NCBI GenBank assembly: GCA_946902875.1
Contig: OX336343.1
Span: forward strand, 22,863,596-22,927,595
From: Nematopogon swammerdamellus
Lineage: Eukaryota; Arthropoda; Insecta; Lepidoptera; Adelidae
DNA: 64,000 nt
Direction of reading: 5' to 3'
In this document: piece after piece, positions 21,301 to 28,841 of the stretch
Position numbering within the stretch: the stretch's first letter is position 1
How the letters are laid out: the number at the start of each line of letters is the position of its first letter
The notes under the pieces: generated by a model
What the model was told of the DNA's origin: nothing
Database searches by the model: none
Seen by the model: the letters and a program-made list of their open reading frames with translations, nothing else
Made by a program: the position numbers and the translations under genes

Positions 21301-22436
21301 ATGTTTGGTGGCCAAACATAGACGCAGATGTCGAGCGGTTGTGTCGCGAATGCGTTGTGTGTGCGGCCGAGGCATCGATGCCGCCTCGTGCTCCATTAGC
21401 ACCGTGGTATTATTCCAGCAGGCCGTGGAGTAGGCTGCATGTTGACTTTCTGGGACCTTTTAAAGGAGCTATGTACTTGATTGTCACTGATTCGTCTAGT
21501 AAGTGGATAGAGGCTTTTAAAATGAACAAAACAATTGGGTCCAGTGTAATAAGGAAATTGCGGGAGCTATTTGCAAGGTTCGGTCTCCCAGAGCACTTAG
21601 TTTCTGATAACGGACCTCCTTTTAATGGAGAAGAATTTAGCTCATTTCTAAAGATGAACGGCATTAAACAGTCATTTAGCCCAGTTAAGTTTGCACAATG
21701 CAATGGTGCCGCAGAAAACACGGTGAAGGCATTTAAGCAAACTCTCAAGAAGGCCATTCGGGAAGGTAAAGATGAGGAATTAGCTTTACAGCAGTTTCTC
21801 CTTGCATACCGGAATACAGATGTCAGTTCAACCGGCTCATCGCCGGCCATGTTACTGCAGCGTAGACGTCTCCGCACTAAGCTAGATCTTCTAAGACCCG
21901 ACGTAGAGAAAAGGGTGCGTGAGGCACAAGAACGTCTGGTTGAATCGACTGGAGGAGTTGGGCGCTGTTTCCAAATAGGCGACAGAGTTTGGGCACGGTA
22001 CTACCAGGGTAATGATCGATGGGTGCCGGGAGTTGTTACTGAAGTCTTGGGCTCTAGACTCTATTTTGTGAAACGGGAAGGCGGTCAGGTAATTAAGAGA
22101 CACGTGGATCAACTTAAACAGAGAACTGTCACGAATGCGTATCAGGGTAGTATGCCAAACGCCCAGGAATTAAAGGCAGGTGTTCACAAACCAATCAATT
22201 TAGACGAAGGTGATTCTCCGTCTGAAATCTTGCCTACTACTGTACACGACACAGTAAAACCAACGCAATTGCGGACGGTACCCGCACCGCAGACGGCAGT
22301 GTGTACGCAGCCGGCGGCAACAGTGGCACAGCCTATGGTGGCGGCGGCCGCGAATATACTCGAACCTTCGGCGCCGCCGTCGCTTGTGAGACGTTCAACC
22401 CGGCAACGAAAACCACCAGATCGTTACGGATCATGA
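18357..22436 (+). CDS. Gag-Pol polyprotein of Mag-like retrotransposon (1359 aa)
   Basis: Single frame encoding all enzymes of retrotransposition. In order: a Gag region (residues 1-220); two CCHC zinc knuckles (C225-x2-C-x3-H-x4-C and CKICLKSGHLKKMC); an aspartic protease with DTGS at D319; and reverse transcriptase with FLDD at D603/D604 in place of the usual YxDD. Then RNase H with D750 and TDHKP; an integrase zinc finger H966/H970/C999/C1002; and the integrase catalytic triad D1030, D1084, E1120 (a D-35-E spacing). The last 150 residues are proline- and alanine-rich. The start chosen is the first ATG after the primer-binding site. Gag and Pol share one frame with no frameshift signal, so both come from one precursor. 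No env frame follows. All key residues are present. Confidence 0.93.
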   Translation: MAVGKVGEFDLSSDIWAQYVERLEQFFVANDVEESKKIPILVTVMGKSTYELAVNLCHPEKPAAKTFEALTKIIGEHVDRRPSMLAERFKFRQKKQHQGETICEFVQELKKLSRFCDFSSNLEENLRDQLICGLKSDVIRQRLFAEDRINFTDAFKLSVALEAAEKDAALVEGAVEGCNAITSYQQRDGGRGRFVQESTLTNQNNNQFSTRQYSASTKAFQARVCEVCGYNHKVENCKFRSYVCKICLKSGHLKKMCPLNKKVNDLSKRNNFMLTEVKQEEDLEVKEIFICSNYRLDGVDDPIDMYIILDGKPVRMEIDTGSAVSLISSEFLNKTFPYLKLMPSKVRLRYYTGEVVNTRGVVRPLVEYNGLKRRLDLYVIDNGKTCLLGRRWLREMKIQITFSMYNLNCDKLKFNEDEFISSYPKVFAAGLGRFTGGAVGLRLRADVAPIYVRARPLPFALRDKVEAQIENHIKEGVLQPVETSDWATPIVPVVKKDGSIRICADFKITVNRFLDIDRFPVPRIEDLLATLGGGVRFSKIDLAQAYSQFELKEEDRKYTVINTHRGLFQYTRLVFGLSSSPGIFQRKMEEIMRGIPNIAIFLDDILITGKNDEEHVRTLKMVFDRLESSGLRVKRDKCSFFQDSVNYLGFKISKDGVTGCKDKLQAIEQAPTPKDASELRSFIGLVMYYGKFVENISTILDPLYALLKKDVSYEWTGACDRAFNEVKQILISPNVLAHYQPALPLILTCDASSVGVGAVLSQMTEAGERPLGYSSRTLSSTERAYSQIDKEALGIIFGIKKYHQYVYGRRFTLRTDHKPLVSIFGPKKGIPAMAASRLQRWAVLLGGYDYDIEYVTSKGNSADALSRLPCQIPSQPESSQYTYLHYVEEKIPINSKDIKLYAEKDIIISKVLHYVQAGWPTLCPETEMKPYFCRRNELYSELGCLMWGHRVVVPEKLRGRILQELHESHMGIVKTKCFARSYVWWPNIDADVERLCRECVVCAAEASMPPRAPLAPWYYSSRPWSRLHVDFLGPFKGAMYLIVTDSSSKWIEAFKMNKTIGSSVIRKLRELFARFGLPEHLVSDNGPPFNGEEFSSFLKMNGIKQSFSPVKFAQCNGAAENTVKAFKQTLKKAIREGKDEELALQQFLLAYRNTDVSSTGSSPAMLLQRRRLRTKLDLLRPDVEKRVREAQERLVESTGGVGRCFQIGDRVWARYYQGNDRWVPGVVTEVLGSRLYFVKREGGQVIKRHVDQLKQRTVTNAYQGSMPNAQELKAGVHKPINLDEGDSPSEILPTTVHDTVKPTQLRTVPAPQTAVCTQPAATVAQPMVAAAANILEPSAPPSLVRRSTRQRKPPDRYGS

Positions 22437-22588
22437 TAATTTTTTTTTCTTTTGTATTTTTATTTATTTATTTATTTTTTTTTTCAAGAGGGAAGGTGTA
22501 TTAGGTTATGCTATATTGTTATAGTGATTTTTTCAGTTCATTCAGTTTAGTTATTGTTTAAGATGTTAATGTTAATTAAGTGTGAGGG
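22437..22588 (+). promoter_or_regulatory. Short 3' UTR and polypurine tract
   Basis: T-rich stretch, then aagtgtgaggg (22578-22588) directly before the 3' LTR, the expected position of the plus-strand primer. A second purine run, aagagggaaggtg, lies at 22486. Confidence 0.6.
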
Positions 22589-22728
22589 TGGCATGTATGC
22601 AGATGATTTGTATAAAAAGAATGTTCTGTCAATCTGTTGTCATGGCGTTGTGACTGAATAATTTTCTCAAATATATAATGGAAATTACTACTAGTTTTAC
22701 TGCTGGAAGACCAGCTTGGGACTAGCTA
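22589..22728 (+). repeat. 3' LTR, 140 bp
   Basis: Identical to the 5' LTR at 18185-18324. Confidence 0.9.
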
Positions 22729-22733
22729 GACCA
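22729..22733. repeat. Target-site duplication GACCA (right)
   Basis: Matches 18180-18184. Confidence 0.85.
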
Positions 22734-22768
22734 CACCATGTTTAGCTATGAAATACGAGTATTAGGAC
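22734..22768 (-). repeat. Repeat C fragment, right side of LTR-element target
   Basis: caccatgtttagctatgaaatacg..tattaggac aligns with caccatatacgtttagcaaagtatttggac in the minus C copy at 26285. Confidence 0.6.
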
Positions 22769-22914
22769 TTTTTTTTTTTTTTATGGAAACTGACTCGGTT
22801 GGCTATATCACCTACAACATACGTGATGTCAGCCCATAACACCGGGTGAACTAGGTGCCATGTCGGTGCTTCCCTTCGATCGTGCTGGCTACACTGAACT
22901 GGACGGAAAACACA
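22769..22914 (-). mobile_element. SINE-A/B 3' fragment
   Basis: (T)14 atggaaactgactcggttgg to ctggacggaaaacacag, where it stops. Only the 3' 145 nt are present. Confidence 0.85.
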
Positions 22915-22936
22915 GCTAATATTATTAGGAGAAGAC

Positions 22937-23330
22937 TTTTTTTTTTATGGAAACTGACACGGTTGGCTAATTGGCTATATCACCTTCAACATCCGTGATG
23001 TCAGTCCATAACACCGGGTGAACTAGGTGCCATGTCAGTGCTTCCCTTCGATCGTGCCGGCTACACTGAACTGGACGGAAAACACAAACTATTTACATAG
23101 CCGTTTCCACAGACGTTTCATTCAGTGCGGTGGTACCAACCCGGGCGGGTTCAACTCTACCACCGAGTAAGGTAGGACAGGAAGGGACCTACAGTTTCAC
23201 GTGGAATCCGAACCACGGTCAGCCTCCAACGATCGAGCGGTCACACATCCAAGTACTGACCGCGCTCAGCGTTGTTTAACAATCAATAGCAATAGTCGAC
23301 TGTCTGCACCACTGAGCTATCGGGGCTAAC
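22937..23330 (-). mobile_element. SINE-A, full length
   Basis: (T)10 atggaaactgacacggttgg, body, core, ccgaaccacggtcagcctcc, 5S-like reverse string (cacatccaagtactgaccgcgctcagcgttgtttaac) and gctatcggggctaac. A small duplication, ctaattggctat, occurs near the tail. Confidence 0.9.
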
Positions 23331-23340
23331 AACGAACGAA

Positions 23341-23575
23341 GACAATAAAATTATGAAATGAAATGAAAATATACTTTATTGCACAAAAAGTGACAAAAGG
23401 CGGACTTAAAGCCTAAGGGCATTATCTGCCAGTCATACCTGGGATTGTGAGTAGGGTAGATGGGTAGTGCGGAAAATTAAATGAGATAATTTTTTTTAAG
23501 AGTACAAAACTAAACAATAAAACATAGATAATAGTAATATAATACGAGTAACATACAACTAAATACATTCGTGAT
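23341..23575 (-). mobile_element. LINE-G 3' end
   Basis: aaatatactttattgcacaaaaag and gcggacttaaagcctaagggcatt. It is the reverse of the plus copy at 37700 (taagtccgcctttgcgca...gtgcaataaagagt). It separates two pieces of SINE-A. Confidence 0.6.
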
Positions 23576-23702
23576 TTACAAACTATTTACATAGCCGTTT
23601 CCACAGGCGTTTCATTCAGTGCGGTGGTACCAACCCGGGCGGGTTCAACTCTACCACCGAGTAAGGTAGGACAGGAAGGGACCTACAGTTTCACGCGGAA
23701 TC
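23576..23702 (-). mobile_element. SINE-A core fragment, local duplicate
   Basis: Nearly identical to 23081-23205, sharing rare variants (gtttccacag.cg, gtaaggtaggacagg). It is probably a local duplication and not an independent insertion. Confidence 0.75.
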
Positions 23703-23952
23703 ACAATTATGTCTATTCTAAATCAAAATTCATTAAACAAAAGTTATTCAGTTTCGCACTGCACAGTCACCAGGGTGCTGTTTGCGGAGACTGGTCTGCT
23801 CCAATTGGCGGCATGTTACCTGAATGGTATACCTATGTATATACTGCTTACCTGGCTGAATAATTAGTTAACGCTTGACTAGGTACGATTAGTACCTCAA
23901 TTTTATTAACCTATTGGCAATTTGATACTTCGAGTATATTCATATTTATATA

Positions 23953-24180
23953 TGACAAGCTGTGCCCGCGGCTCCGCCCGCTCTCATATTTCACTTCACT
24001 GCTAACCTCATAAGCCATTTAGCGTGATAGTAAGTAGCCTATAGTTGATGGGAAGAATCAAGCTATCCGTAGAATTTTGTTTTATTAAAATCGGTTCAGT
24101 GGTTCTCGAGATATAAGCGGACAGACAGACATACACTCAGACACTCAGAAAGCAGACGTTGGATTTTATTATAGGTAAAG
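23953..24180 (+). repeat. Repeat F copy
   Basis: agctgtgcccgcggctccgcccgctctcatatttcac ... cggttcagtggttctcgagatataagcggacagacagac. Collinear with 12616-12836. The gcccgcggct start resembles the reverse of the repeat H 3' end. Confidence 0.7.
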
Positions 24181-24191
24181 GATATAAGGAT

Positions 24192-24450
24192 ATTCCCTTG
24201 CCCCCAAAATGTTCTTGCTTGCACCTTACTAGGTGGTATGCTCAAATATTAGCTGACTGGGATGGTACCACCGTACTGGATGTAAGATGGCCGCATAGCA
24301 GCCTCGGTTGTGTTCTCCTCTAGTCCAGTATAGCCATCAATCTAGGGAAGTCTCCGGTATAACCTACCTTCTCGGAGGTGTTATTGGATGGTCGGAGCAT
24401 GCGCTTTGGCCCCTCCGATTCAGCCAACCATACCGGATTAAATAAAAAAA
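24192..24450 (+). mobile_element. SINE-D copy without head
   Basis: ttcccttgccccc...actaggtggtatgctcaa to cagccaaccataccggatta.at(A)7. Confidence 0.8.
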
Positions 24451-25058
24451 ATATATTAAGTTTTTATTTTTGAAAAGTTCGAGCGCAGTCTTCCTACCAT
24501 ATGATATGAATGAATCATGAATCAAATTGAATGATCAATAAACAGGAATAAACAATAAACCCTTTTCAGTATTTTATACCTCACTTCGGACATCCTGTAC
24601 GTGCACAGCCCTCTGACTGAATACGTTCGTATGAATAGCATAAGCAATATCAAACTTGGCCGGCACAAGTTTCGAGTTAGCTCACCATAATGATTGTTTC
24701 CTAAGTGTAAAATATTAATCAAAGATCACGAGGAACTCCCCAGAAGCACATTAACCACGAAACACGGGCCCGTCCCCCCCACAAACTAATCACGGCTTAT
24801 TCCCGGGGGCTTGAGGGACCGCCGGGGAGGCAAGAGTGCCCCGCGCGGGGGCCATGAGCTCCGCCGCAGGGGGGTAGGGGGCCCCCGCGCGGGGAGACCC
24901 CCAAATGGAAATAAAATCAAACTCGTTATCCGGGGAGCTGATAAATGATTTCTGCTACAAATGTTATTTTGATCTTTTTGCGATACAGACGGCTCGGAGT
25001 GGGGCCGTTCAAGTGATGCCAGATCGTAGACAGATCATTCAAATTTAAATATTTAGTA
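24451..25058. other. No gene seen; GC-rich island 24765-24905
   Basis: The island holds ggggccatgagctccgccgc and long G and C runs. It is followed by ccggggagctgataaatgatt (24933), a motif echoed at 62307 and, more weakly, at 4797. Possibly conserved non-coding. Confidence 0.4.
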
Positions 25059-25142
25059 TAGAATAGAATAGAACAGAACAGGGCAGATCAGAGTGGAGGG
25101 GCGCAGAGCGGAGAAGACCAGAGCAGAGCAGAGCAGAGCAGA
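25059..25142. repeat. Pentanucleotide repeat, left part
   Basis: agaatagaatagaacagaac ... cagagcagagcagagcag. It continues at 25331 after a SINE-D insertion. Confidence 0.85.
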
Positions 25143-25330
25143 TGTAAGATGGATGTAAGATGGCCGCATAGCAGCCTCGGTTGTGTTCTCCTCGCTAGTC
25201 CAGTATAGCCAGAAATCCAGGGATGTCTCCGGTATGGCACCTACCTTCTCGGAGGTGATATTGGCTGATCGGAGCATGCTCTTTGGCCTCCCTGACTCAG
25301 CCACCCATAACGGATTACATAAAAAAAAAT
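25143..25330 (+). mobile_element. SINE-D 3' part, inserted in pentamer array
   Basis: gatgtaagatggccgcatagcagcc to cagccacccataacggattacat(A)9. Pentamer repeats lie on both sides. Confidence 0.85.
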
Positions 25331-25470
25331 CAGAGCAGAGCAGAGCAGAGCAGAATAGAATAGAAACTCTTCATTGCACAAAATTTAAAGAAGAACAATA
25401 CACGGAAAGAAAGAAGAAATACAGAAGTTAGCAATGGTGAACTTAAAAAAAATAATTATAATAAGTAATC
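25331..25470 (-). mobile_element. Pentamer tail plus LINE-G 3' end
   Basis: cagagcagagcagagcagaatagaatagaaactcttcattgcacaaaa is the reverse of LINE-G's ...gtgcaataaagagtttctattctattcta tail. The pentamer array is therefore an expanded LINE-G tail. Confidence 0.6.
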
Positions 25471-25663
25471 GGTATGGGTGGCTGAGTCAGACGGGCCAAA
25501 GCACATGCTCCGACCACCCAGTATCACCTCCGAGAAGGTAGGTGCCATATGGAGAATTGCCTTTGGATTGCTGGCTATAGTGGACTAGGGAAGAACACAA
25601 CCGAGGCTGCTATGCGGCCATTCTATATCCAATACAGTGGTACCAACCCAGTCGGATAAAATC
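25466..25663 (-). mobile_element. SINE-D copy, partial
   Basis: aatcggtatgggtggctgagtcag ... caatacagtggtaccaacccagtcgg. The T-tail is missing and the head is absent. Confidence 0.75.
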
Positions 25664-26056
25664 GAGTGCTCTGGGCGTCGTCGGCTTCTCTTGCAAGAGG
25701 TCCGAGGTTCGAATCCGATTCAATTCTTCAACTTCGTTTTTCTTTCATTTTATGGGGAAAATTGCCTGATTTATCGTCTACGGCCTCTGCTCTGAGGAAA
25801 TCGCTTCCCTCATCCCTTCTTTCCCTGTTCGACTTCGCCAACCGTACTCTCGCGTGACTCCCTTTGTTCTTCGCGTTGCACGATTCTTTAAATCGTTCTC
25901 GTCTCGAACTGAAAAGGTGTGAAATAGGTTTCCGGGGAATATCCCACCCTATTCCTTCAATCCACGGATCTTCTAATCGCGCCTTCGGGGGTGAAACTGG
26001 ATGCGCCTGAGGCTTCGAACTCGAGCACAGCCACCCAGTTCAGCAGCAATAAAAAA
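25664..26056 (+). mobile_element. tRNA-headed SINE with a different body
   Basis: The head cggcttctcttgcaagaggtccgaggttcgaatccg is a SINE-D-type tRNA-like head with a perfect B box. The following 300 bp (ttcaacttcg...ggatgcgcctgaggcttcg) share nothing obvious with the SINE-D core. It ends cagccacccagttcagcagcaat(A)7. The cagccaccca string before the tail recalls the SINE-D and LINE-E ends. Confidence 0.5.
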
Positions 26057-26284
26057 ACAATAAACTTATTACTGGTATATTAGGTTTGCGTTCACAGGAC
26101 AACTTAAAAGTTAAAATTAAAATTTCCCAGTTAAATATGAACGACCCTCCAAGAAAATTCTCGTTAGCAAATTCTTCCCCTCTCGCTTGTGAACTTGTAT
26201 TTTGGCGCTAGTGTTGTGTCTCTCGCACCTATAAAGTTTTACATTAAGCCAGAAAGAGACAGATTAAAGTGCTAATGGTCTACC

Positions 26285-26612
26285 CAACGATCACAAGGGA
26301 TGTAAGGGTAGGCAGAGTAATCGGTGTTGTGCTGCAAGTACTCTTGTAAATTATAGCACAACACCGACCACCATATACGTTTAGCAAAGTATTTGGACAA
26401 GATAACTACCAATATCAAGCAGCAAGTAAGGCACGTTGACCTACCTGCTGCATGACTCGGTGGAAGAACGTTGCCAAGATGAGAGGTGGCTAACCTGACG
26501 CCATTTAGCACGGAATCGTGTCCTTATTCATCCTCATTAGTCGTCTTTTACAACATGCATGGTGAGAGATGCAGTGGGGCTATTCTTTTTAAGTACCGGC
26601 CCCACGCTGTAA
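26285..26612 (-). repeat. Repeat C, complete
   Basis: Reverse of the C order: hairpin (cggtgttgtgctgcaagtac...tatagcacaacaccg), ctgctgcatgactcggtgg, gatgagaggtggctaacc, then gtcttttacaacatgc and taccggccccac. Confidence 0.85.
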
Positions 26613-26694
26613 TTTTTATTATACATATAGGTAATAAATAATAACAAAAGAACACAACGAGTGAAATTAACTTGGTACATAAGTAAACATTAGG

Positions 26695-27038
26695 TTTTTT
26701 TTTTATGGAAACTTGACACGGTTGGCTACATCACCTACAACATCCGTGATGTCAGCCCATAACACCGGGTGAACTAGGTGCCATGTCAGTGCTTCCCTTC
26801 ATTTCGCGCCGGCTACACTGAACTGGACGGAAAACACGAACTATTTACATAGCCGTTTCGACCGACGTTTCGCTCAGTGCGGTGGTACCAACCCGGCCGG
26901 GATAAACCCTACCACCTAGTAAGGTAAGAAGGGAAGGGACCTACAGTTTAACGTGGTATCCGAACCACGGTCAGCCTCCAACAGTCGGGCGGTCATCCAT
27001 CCAATAACTGACGACACCATTAAGCTGCCGAGGCTGAC
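26695..27038 (-). mobile_element. SINE-A, head shortened
   Basis: (T)10 atggaaacttgacacgg through core and cacggtcagcctccaac to gctgccgaggctgac. The 5S-like segment has a deletion. It abuts a repeat C head at 27039. Confidence 0.85.
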
Positions 27039-27121
27039 GATCCCTTAGTCGACTTTTACGACATGCGACGGGGAGAGATGCAGTGGGGCTATTCTTTTTA
27101 AGTACCGACCCCACACGGTAC
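27039..27121 (-). repeat. Repeat C head only
   Basis: gatcccttagtcgacttttacgacatgcgacggggagag ... taccgaccccacacggtac. It shares the private variants cgtcgcatg, gtcgac and gggtcgg with 27557-27643. Confidence 0.8.
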
Positions 27122-27556
27122 AACGTATACCTATAACGTATACGTATACCTATTTACCTACAGTCTTTACGAGATCTCCAAACAACCAACCACAAAAGCA
27201 GTCTTTGCACTAAAATTATTAACATATTCCAGCGCACGGGGCACACTTTATACTTATAGAATCAAGTGAATCTTCCTTCTCACTCGCTCTTAAGTTACCT
27301 CAAATGCGGTAGAAAGGGACAGAATGGCGCTAAGTAAGGACGGGCAGTTATCTAAATGCTAATGGCCGGAATTTAGTTTTGGCAACACAAGTCCGAGCCA
27401 AGTGTCGCTATAGGGCTGGCCGTTGATTGTAATATCGATAATTTTTTCAGGTTTATTTTACGCGCATCTTTAGTTAGTTGGTAGCTATTTCAAGTATGAG
27501 CGGCTGATGGTCGACGCGGTCAAGATTTTGAAACAGACCGATATGCAGACTGATTT
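27122..27556. other. Spacer of a large inverted repeat; no gene
   Basis: 435 bp with no recognised element, lying between two mirror-image C-head plus SINE-A composites. Confidence 0.5.
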
Positions 27557-27643
27557 TGTACCGTGTGGGGTCGGTACTTAAAAAGAATAGCCCCACTGCA
27601 TCTCTCCCCGTCGCATGTCGTAAAAGTCGACTAAGGGATAAGA
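27557..27643 (+). repeat. Repeat C head only
   Basis: accgtgtggggtcggtacttaaaaag ... gtcgcatgtcgtaaaagtcgactaagggataag, followed at once by SINE-A. Confidence 0.8.
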
Positions 27644-27649
27644 AAATTC

Positions 27650-28038
27650 GTCAGCCTCGGTAGCTCAGTGGCGCGGTTGGTTAGTCAACTGTTATTAAGC
27701 AACGCTGAGCGCGGTCAGTGTTTGGATGGGTGACCGCTCGACCGTTGGAGGCTGACCGTGGTTCGGATTCCACGTTAAACTGTAGGTCCCTTCCCTTCTT
27801 ACCTTACTAGGTGGTAGGGTTTATCCCGGCCGGGTTGGTACCACCGCACTGAACGAAACGTCGGTCGAAACGGCTATGTAAATAGTTCGTGTTTTCCGTC
27901 CAGTTTAGTGTAGCCGACATGAAATGAAGGGAAGCACTGACATGGCACCTAGTTCACCCTGTGTTATGGGCTGACATCACGGATGTTGTAGGTAATGTAG
28001 CCAACCGTGTCAGGTTCCATAAAAAAAAAAAAAAAAAA
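27650..28038 (+). mobile_element. SINE-A, full length (best copy)
   Basis: About 389 bp. Head: gtcagcctc (27650-27658) pairs with gaggctgac (27748-27756). Between them lie a tRNA A-box-like tagctcagtgg and a 5S rRNA-like segment (ttaagcaacgctgagcgcgg, then tcagtgtttggatgggtgaccgc). A T-arm/B-box-like cgtggttcggattccacg follows. Then come the core (27778-27860), a body with gcactgacatggcacctag and atgggctgacatcacgg, and ttccat followed by 18 A. The head matches the conserved internal-promoter half of 5S rRNA. Confidence 0.92.
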
Positions 28039-28043
28039 TATGC

Positions 28044-28314
28044 ACCAATGAGTTTCTCCTAATGGAAAAATTTACATGCATACCTACACCTGCTGCTTCA
28101 CCATTCGGAATCGGTATAAGACTATAGGTCCCTTCCCTTATCCCCTACTTGGTGGTAGGCTCAAGTTGTAGCCGTGTTCTCCTCTAGTCCACTACTCCAG
28201 CAATCCAAAGCGCAGTCTCTTGTATGTCACCTTTTCAGAGGTTGTATTGGCTGGTCGGAGTACGTGCTCTAGCCATTCTGACTCAGCCACTTATGTCGGA
28301 TTACATAAAAAAAA
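28044..28314 (+). mobile_element. SINE-D, head missing
   Basis: caatgagtttctcctaatgg, then catacctacacctgctgcttc, core, and cagccacttatgtcggattacat(A)8. It follows directly on the SINE-A poly(A). Confidence 0.85.
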
Positions 28315-28841
28315 TCAGAAGTTCCCACTATGTATGTATTTATTATTATAGATAGAATCACGAGGAAAAAGCGAGACAAGATCAACTTATGTGCTCTCGT
28401 TCGGTTATCCACATTTTATCGATAAGTGGATTTCTATCGACACATACTACACCCCTGCTCAGTTGGCACTGCCGCTGGATGCGGGTCGGGGGAGGTAGGC
28501 TTTGCGCGGGATTGTGTCGTACGCGAATTAATGCTACTCCAAAATAACTTATGTGGGGCGCGCACTGCAGACGAGTAGTGGCGGCGGCGGGACCTATATA
28601 TACATACATATAGGTAGGTATATATGATTATATATACATATATTTATACATTATTTGTTGGTAGCTACATAATATGTTTGTACCGCCCAAATACACCACT
28701 GGAGCGTTTTGAATGGGCGGCAAGATAAGTAAATTTTTTTTTAGTGTTCATCCTTATAAATAAATCGAAGTTTCTACAGGCGACCGGGGGCGACCGACCG
28801 TGTAACGTACGTCGACGAGAACTACTTCATCGATTTACTTT
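28315..28841. other. No gene seen
   Basis: Unassigned. Contains short GC-rich and ta-rich stretches. Confidence 0.45.

Larger units (their letters stand above)
18185..22728 (+). mobile_element. Mag-like Ty3/gypsy LTR retrotransposon, complete
   Basis: A 4544-bp element with two LTRs of 140 bp that are identical base for base. It has a 5-bp target duplication, a primer-binding site, one intact gag-pol frame and a purine-rich tract before the 3' LTR. The short LTRs, total size of about 4.5 kb, gag fused to pol, and absence of an env gene fit the Mag clade first known from Bombyx. It interrupts a repeat C copy. Identical LTRs and an unbroken frame mean a very recent insertion. It carries everything I would expect of an autonomous element, although activity cannot be shown from sequence. 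Confidence 0.9.

Noticed and set aside
18783..21877. Minus-strand frames inside the LTR element
   Set aside because: They are shadows of the 1359-codon gag-pol frame. No promoter or domain supports antisense genes.
22301..22504. A separate env-like frame after gag-pol
   Set aside because: Only 67 codons, overlapping the end of pol, without signal peptide or fusion features. The Mag clade lacks env.
27650..27760. A genuine 5S rRNA gene
   Set aside because: Only the internal-promoter half resembles 5S rRNA. The 5' third is different and the unit continues into a SINE body with poly(A).
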